In this document: piece after piece, positions 58,797-64,000 of the stretch
How the letters are laid out: each line of letters opens with the position of its first letter
How positions within the stretch are numbered: the stretch's first letter is position 1
Origin: Perognathus longimembris pacificus
Taxonomy: Eukaryota > Chordata > Mammalia > Rodentia > Heteromyidae
Assembly (NCBI RefSeq): GCF_023159225.1
Contig: NC_063161.1
Coordinates: forward strand, 73,498,767-73,562,766
Reading direction: 5' to 3'
Length of the DNA stretch: 64,000 bases
The notes under the pieces: generated by a model
Seen by the model: only the letters and a program-made list of their open reading frames with translations
What the model was told of the DNA's origin: nothing
Database searches by the model: none
Program-made: the position numbers and the translations under genes

Positions 58797-59010
58797 GCTA
58801 GGTGCTGGTGGCTCTGCCTGTAGTCCTTGCTTCTCAGAGGAGGATGAGATCCATTGGTTCAAGATTCAAAGCCAGTACCGATAGAAAAGTTCATTAGATT
58901 CTATCTTCAATTAACCAGAAAAATGCCAGGCCAAAGGTGTGGCTTGGGTGACAGAGCACCAGCTGATGCAAAGCAAGGCCTGGAGTTCAAGTCCCAGAAC
59001 AGGAAAACAA
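58797..59010 (+). mobile_element. Dimeric B1-ID-type SINE
   Basis: 'taggtgctggtggctctgcc' and 'gccaaaggtgtggcttgggt', then 'ggagttcaagtcccagaaca'. Confidence 0.85.
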
Positions 59011-59049
59011 GTTCAATACAATATGCGCTAATATCATACAAGCCACACA

Positions 59050-59570
59050 AATGAAATCTTTTTTATTAAAACATTCATTGATTAAAAGTCATTGTTTGGC
59101 TCTAATTATCAGAGTCTCCATCTTGTAGCTCAAATATGAAAATCTTTGTATGAAAGCTAGAATCCTAGACATTCCAAGATTTGCTGAGGAAAATATTTTA
59201 GGCCTCTCCTGTCTTGCTGTTGTTTATGAGGTAAATTGAGTTTGATTCATCCATCCTATCACACAGCTTTGCATTTAGGCTAAACACAATGTGTGGCTCC
59301 AATGCCTTATCAAGTTCACACGCGAATTGCAGAGCAGGCTTCCGCCTCGGAGCTTCAAAATGATGAGCAAGAATCAGCGTCTTCAAGGAGACGCTTTGTT
59401 AGGCTTCGGCGGACATTCAAAATGTAATGTGATACAAATTTCGATAGAAGATTTATTAATAGATAAGAGCATCCCACGGGGCTTTGCTGGTATATCATAT
59501 TACTATAGATACAGGCTGCATAATGACTTTTTTTGGTCAATGACAAACTGCCTGTGTTGCTGTGTACATT
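59050..59570. other. Strong candidate conserved non-coding element
   Basis: About 500 bp without any repeat text. It keeps CpGs in AT-rich context ('gttcacacgcgaattgcaga', 'gcttcggcggacattcaaaa') and has dense AT cores ('gatttattaatagataagag', 'atatcatattactatagata'). Frames on both strands are short. This pattern is typical of deeply conserved developmental enhancers; conservation itself is not visible here. Confidence 0.45.
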
Positions 59571-59789
59571 GGGTTGAGCAGAGCTAGAGGAGTCCTCTTG
59601 CAGAGGAACATGGCAGCCTATCCTCACACGGTGGTGTGCGTCATTGCGTATATGTTTCAGGTACTGTGCTCCCTGTTGTAGAAAGGAGCACCCCATCTGC
59701 AGGACAATTACGAGTTTGAGACCATCCCAGGATTACAGTGAGAACTTGTCTCAAAGAAGAAAAGCCTTTGTGGTAAAGCATGCGCAGTG

Positions 59790-61620
59790 CTCTGCGTGCA
59801 GCTCAGCGGGTGCCTGGGCATGAGGAGGCCACACAGATGCCTGCCCCACTCCACACAGATACTTCCCTCAGCAGTTCTGTGTGGTCAGCCGGGCCTTGAC
59901 CCTTTGTGGAAAGCCAGCGTCCAGGACACCCACTGTCCACGGCTACCCAGCAGCAGTGGCACAGTGACGGTCATGTTCCTGCCGCTGGGTGTTCTGGATC
60001 AAACGAAGTCACAGATAGCCTTGGGGTCTGGCCTCTGCACTACCTACAACTTTAGCCACACAATGATGGGTGTGTCAGACTTGTATACCCAGGGAAGATT
60101 TCCTAGAATAAGAGGGAGCTTCCAACCATCCACTCATCCCCCCCCCATGCTATTTTGAACACCTGAGAGGACCCAATGATTGGCAGAACACAGGCCCAAG
60201 AGGACAAGGACCAGTGTGAGAACGAGTTCCATGGATCCGTGTCAGTCGTGGTGGCACCGAGCAGCTGTGCCCCCCTACCATGACATACTGTCTTATTTTG
60301 GGATCAAAGCTAAGCCTCCTCACAGCCTAACCCACAACTTGGGCTTTCGGTTTCTTGAAAGCCAAACATTTCTGACGAAGGCAGTTCATTTATAAGCATA
60401 ATCCTACAAGCAGCTGTCTGCCATTTTGCCCTCCTGCCCTGTGCTTCAGTCGCCACCTGAGCACAGGGAATGCTGCTGCCTGTTCCAGGGCAGCCAGCTG
60501 TGGTCCTGATCCTGGGGTCCAGTGAAAGAGAGCAGAAGACACATGTGTGTATTCCGAGCGCCAGCATTTCGTGGCAGAGATTCTCCCCAGTGCTTCTTCC
60601 CTGCAGAGGCGGCCATGCTCCAAAGCCCCAGGCTCACTGTAGGTTCCTGAGCAAGCAGAATTCCTTCACAGTCTCCAAGTCAGAAGCCAATGTCTGTCAC
60701 AGGAAATCTCATTACAGCCCAGCTCTACTGAGCAACACACAGAATGGTCGTCTCTACTTCCCAGGTCAGTCCAGTGTCACTCACACAAAGCCAAGAGGGT
60801 GATGAGACAATTCACCAGCCATCATCCCCTTCGGCATCAGCAACGCAGCTCCAAGACTGTCCGTCCCTCCAAATCCCCAAGCCCACACAAGGGTGACCAC
60901 ATTGCTTTCGATGGATTCCACTTAGTCAGACTCCCTTGCCAGCTTTCAGTGACTAAAGCACAATGGTCAAACTCTGCTCCCCTAGATGCTGTAACAAGGC
61001 ACCAACACAGCACTGAAGCTGAATGCCCAAGATCAAGGTGAGTGATTTGGGGAATGGAGGTGGGCACTATTCAGATTACATTCAGATTACAGATTTCTTT
61101 TGTTTAATTTCACTTTTCCTTGTATCCACTGTTCTCTTTCTTTTGGCTTTGAATGCTGGTAGGGGGATGTGACTCGAGGAGCTAGAGCAGCCATCTTCCC
61201 ACCATGAGGGGGAAGGACAAAACTTACAATGCCAGGAGAACAGCTTACAATACTTTGGAACTGCCTGCTCTCAAACTTCCTGTTAGGTAAGCAATCAATG
61301 TTCCCATGATTCAAGTGAAGGTTGTGTCACCTACAGCCTCTCAAACAGAGCAACTTCAGAGGTCCTAGAACAGCCCACAATAGCTCTTCCTTCATCTCTG
61401 TAGATGACAGTCATGGTATCTTTACTCAAGAGAGCTGAGACACTTGGTAAGCAAAAGTGATACTCCCAGCTACTTATGACAAAAATAGATAATCAAAGGA
61501 GATCATATTCAGCCTTATTTGAGAACCCAATACATTGTTTGCTATTCTCTTTTTCACTAAAAAAGTGGCTCAATATCAAACATCTGTTTGTCAATACTGT
61601 GCTAAATCTAGAAAAGTGGT
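59790..61620. other. No gene seen
   Basis: Unique DNA; frames at 59787-60158 and 60470-60802 have no family likeness. Confidence 0.5.
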
Positions 61621-61624
61621 TAAG

Positions 61625-62040
61625 GACAGCTGACACAGTGGCTCATTCCTGTAATCCTAGCTACATAGGAAGCTAAGAATGAGAGGATCATGGTTCAAGA
61701 CCAGCTCAGGCAGAAAAGTTCTCAAGACTTCATTTTTCCCTCAACACAATGGAGTTCACCTATCATACAAAGCTACCTGGGAGGCCAGGAACAAAAGTCT
61801 GGTTCAAGGCCAGTCTGAGTAGAAAAGTCCTGGACATGGTAGCACTTGTTGTTATCCTAGTGATGACAGAAATCATAAAAGTAGGAAGATCAAGGCTCAG
61901 GTGCATACCAAGGTGAGAAGAGATTCCATATCCTAAAATTAACCAGTACAAAAGGGCTGGAGGCATGGCACAGGAGTATGAAGCTAGTCTTGCAAGTTTG
62001 GGGCTCAGAGTTCAAACCCCAGTTCTGCCAGAGAAGAGAA
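61625..62040 (+). mobile_element. SINE cluster (B1-like pieces plus dimeric SINE)
   Basis: 'acagtggctcattcctgtaa', 'caatggagttcacctatcat' and a final ID-like half ('ctcagagttcaaaccccagt'). Confidence 0.8.
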
Positions 62041-62689
62041 CCACTGTGACTTCAGGTACTATAGAGTCATGCAGGAGGCACAGATGACCAGCAGGGCCAC
62101 AGTGGAATCTAGCACAGGAGAGACACTGGAGCGGAGTAAGACTGGGCTGTGGTGCACCCAGCTGGGAGGGGACCTGCATTCCTGCCATGCCTGCTAGAGG
62201 AAGCTTAAAGGCTGTTCCTCCTGTTAAACAAGGCTAAAGCCTTTCATTGATCACTTTCTTCACAGAGCAAACAGAAAGCAAGATCCGAGATTGATATCAA
62301 TACCGAGGGCTCAGTACAGCTGACTGAAATAAAAACCATAGGAGAGGATTTTGAAAGTTGTAGATACATGAAGACTCACAGTGAGGAGCTTCAAGTTCCA
62401 TAATATTCACACTTCCAAGCCTGAGCTCTGACAGGGATGTCTGCAAATGTGATGTGCAAAGGCACCTGCTTTAGAAGTTCCCCCTCTCCCCCGCTTTTCG
62501 CAAGTAAGTGTAGGCATTTCGATAAAATAGCAGAGCTTTTAAGAGAATCTTTGAAAGAGACATGATCTTGACTTCACAAGTATGTTCTTTGCCTAGCTAC
62601 TCAACTATATCTGGTACATGCACGTATGTTGTTTAGAAACCACCAATGTTCCAATCCCATCTCAGGCCTAAAACCCTCTTCTTCCTTTC

Positions 62690-62775
62690 CTTCAGGAGAG
62701 GCAGCAGTAGTACTGAGGATTCAACTCAGGACCTCATGCCTGGGGGGCAGGTGCTAGCTGCAAGACCCTGACAGT
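62690..62775 (-). mobile_element. Decayed ID-like half, antisense
   Basis: 'tgaggattcaactcaggacc' then 'gggggcaggtgctagctgca'. Confidence 0.6.
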
Positions 62776-63008
62776 TGCACAATATTCTCTGAGTTAAAGT
62801 CTGAGCACCTTTGTTTTCGGGACCAGCTTTTTGCCATGTGAGTAACCTGGGCAGGTTACTTAACTTTCACAGATCTCAGTTTCCACTTGTAAAATAGAGT
62901 TAGGAGTTCCCTTGATCAAATGACAAAGATGGCATGGATCAGACTAAATATAGTTCCTTGTTCTCAATAATCCTGAATAAATATGCCGACTTCATCCTGA
63001 GTCCCCAG

Positions 63009-63009
<1 letters not shown>

Positions 63010-63078
<69 letters not shown>

Positions 63079-63087
63079 TCCCCTCTC
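63010..63087 (+). repeat. (CT)n microsatellite
   Basis: About 32 CT units, then a C/T-rich end. Confidence 0.97.
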
Positions 63088-63149
63088 AAAAATTAAATTG
63101 ACATCTGAGAGAGGCAAAACCCAAGCTTCCGTTTTTGTTTAACAAATGT

Positions 63150-63500
63150 TTTATTGAGCTGGGCACTAGTGGCTCACACATATAATCCTAGATATTTGGG
63201 AGGCTGTGATCAAAAGGACACCCATCCCAAAGCCAACCCTGGCATGTATTCAAGACTGTATCTCAACACACCGCTGGCTGCAATCATGCGTGCCTGGCTG
63301 GCTACACAAGGCCTAAAATAGGCCAATCGCAGTCCATGGGTGTCTCTGGGTGGGAAGTGAGACCCTATCTTAAAAGTAACCAGCAAAGGAACTAGAGGTG
63401 TGGCTCAAGTCGTAAAGCACCAGCTGTTCACTCATGAGCCCATGGTAGTAAAACAAAGCCCTAAGTTCAAGCCCCAGAATTGGCCCACACAAAAAAAGAA
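63150..63500 (+). mobile_element. Dimeric B1-ID-type SINE with extra B1-like piece
   Basis: 'ctgggcactagtggctcaca', 'gcaatcatgcgtgcctggct' and 'ctagaggtgtggctcaagtc', ending 'ctaagttcaagccccagaat'. Confidence 0.85.
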
Positions 63501-63744
63501 CCAACAAGAAACTGTGCTGGAAGGATGCGTGCTCCATGTTTTCTACTAAGAGCTTAATTGTTAACCTTTATCATGTAATCAAAGTTCTGCTGAGAAGTTT
63601 TCTGGTCTGTTATTAAGTGGCATCAAAATTTCTTTTGACTTCCACGGAGCTGAACGGCTGGCCTGGTTCTAAGCAAGGCTTTCCTTCAGCCCCATCACTG
63701 TGCAGCCCCCCCCTTTTTCATTTATCCCATGACCATTCTCTGTG

Positions 63745-64000
63745 ATTATGACCAAATGTTTGTGACTGCAGCTTATAAAAAAAGGGGTTTATTCCGCTCA
63801 CAGTTTTTTGGTCCAGGAGCAAGGTCCTAGAGATACTGGTTTGGTGGCTGCTGGAGGCCACCTGGTGGGAGAGGGAGAGACAGCTAAGCTGACCTGTCTT
63901 ACAACAACCCAGTCTTTCTAGAATAAATCCACTCCCCAAAGAACTAGTCCAGTCCCCAAACATGGACATTCATTTTTTGTGATGAGTTGTGCCATGAAGA
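63745..64000 (+). mobile_element. MaLR-type repeat, cut by the window edge
   Basis: 'gactgcagcttataaaaaaa' then 'ggggtttattccgctcacag' and 'gcaaggtcctagagatactg' fit the same family as 46530-46800. It continues past the right end. Confidence 0.45.

Noticed and set aside
1..64000. CRISPR array, bacterial operon or phage system
   Set aside because: No regular spacer-repeat array and no dense tandem coding; the SINE and LINE content shows vertebrate nuclear DNA.

Overview
This window is vertebrate nuclear DNA, almost certainly from a rodent. I see no intact host protein-coding gene, rRNA, tRNA, CRISPR array or bacterial operon. The main taxonomic clue is a dense population of dimeric SINEs. Each has a B1/Alu-like half (around 'ggctcacacctgtaatcc') joined to a tRNA-derived ID-like half (around 'ggctcaagtggtagagca' and 'gagttcaaaccccagtac'). 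With the style of LINE-1 3' ends, this suggests Castorimorpha, with beaver the most likely member. That is recognition from memory, not a database result. Nearly all other open frames are short, start in repeats or low-complexity DNA, and look like chance.

Layout. About 1-47 kb is intergenic or intronic-type DNA with SINEs, MaLR-like LTR fragments, LINE-1 pieces, CA/TG microsatellites, polypurine tracts and a degenerate G/A-rich minisatellite (30.78-31.20 kb). Between the repeats are non-repetitive stretches whose composition suggests conserved regulatory DNA (for example 7.97-8.40, 9.72-10.15, 13.72-14.10, 14.44-14.90, 22.80-23.03, 24.44-24.73, 25.90-26.09, 42.59-43.08 and 59.05-59.57 kb). 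One 5'-truncated LINE-1 (22126-22650) has a perfect 15-bp target-site duplication. A minus-strand frame at 25442-25855 looks protein-like and may be a pseudogene.

About 47.1-56.4 kb is a degenerate LINE (HAL1/L1-like). A young class II (betaretrovirus-like, Lys1,2-primed) endogenous retrovirus has inserted into it at 49951-55046. The provirus has two 531-bp LTRs in which I found no difference by eye, a perfect 6-bp duplication (ATAAAG), a tRNA-Lys1,2-type primer-binding site, a splice donor, a myristoylated gag start, a protease stub with a changed catalytic residue, and a 680-codon frame. That frame covers the end of reverse transcriptase plus complete RNase H and integrase domains with all catalytic residues. 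Most of gag, most of protease and the front two thirds of RT are deleted, and no env is recognisable. It looks like a defective element that was copied recently by enzymes supplied in trans, as deleted IAP-type elements are.

About 56.4-64 kb returns to SINE-rich non-coding DNA, with a TG/Z-DNA tract at 57.39 kb, a strong conserved-element candidate at 59.05-59.57 kb, a CT microsatellite at 63.01 kb and a MaLR-like fragment at the right edge.
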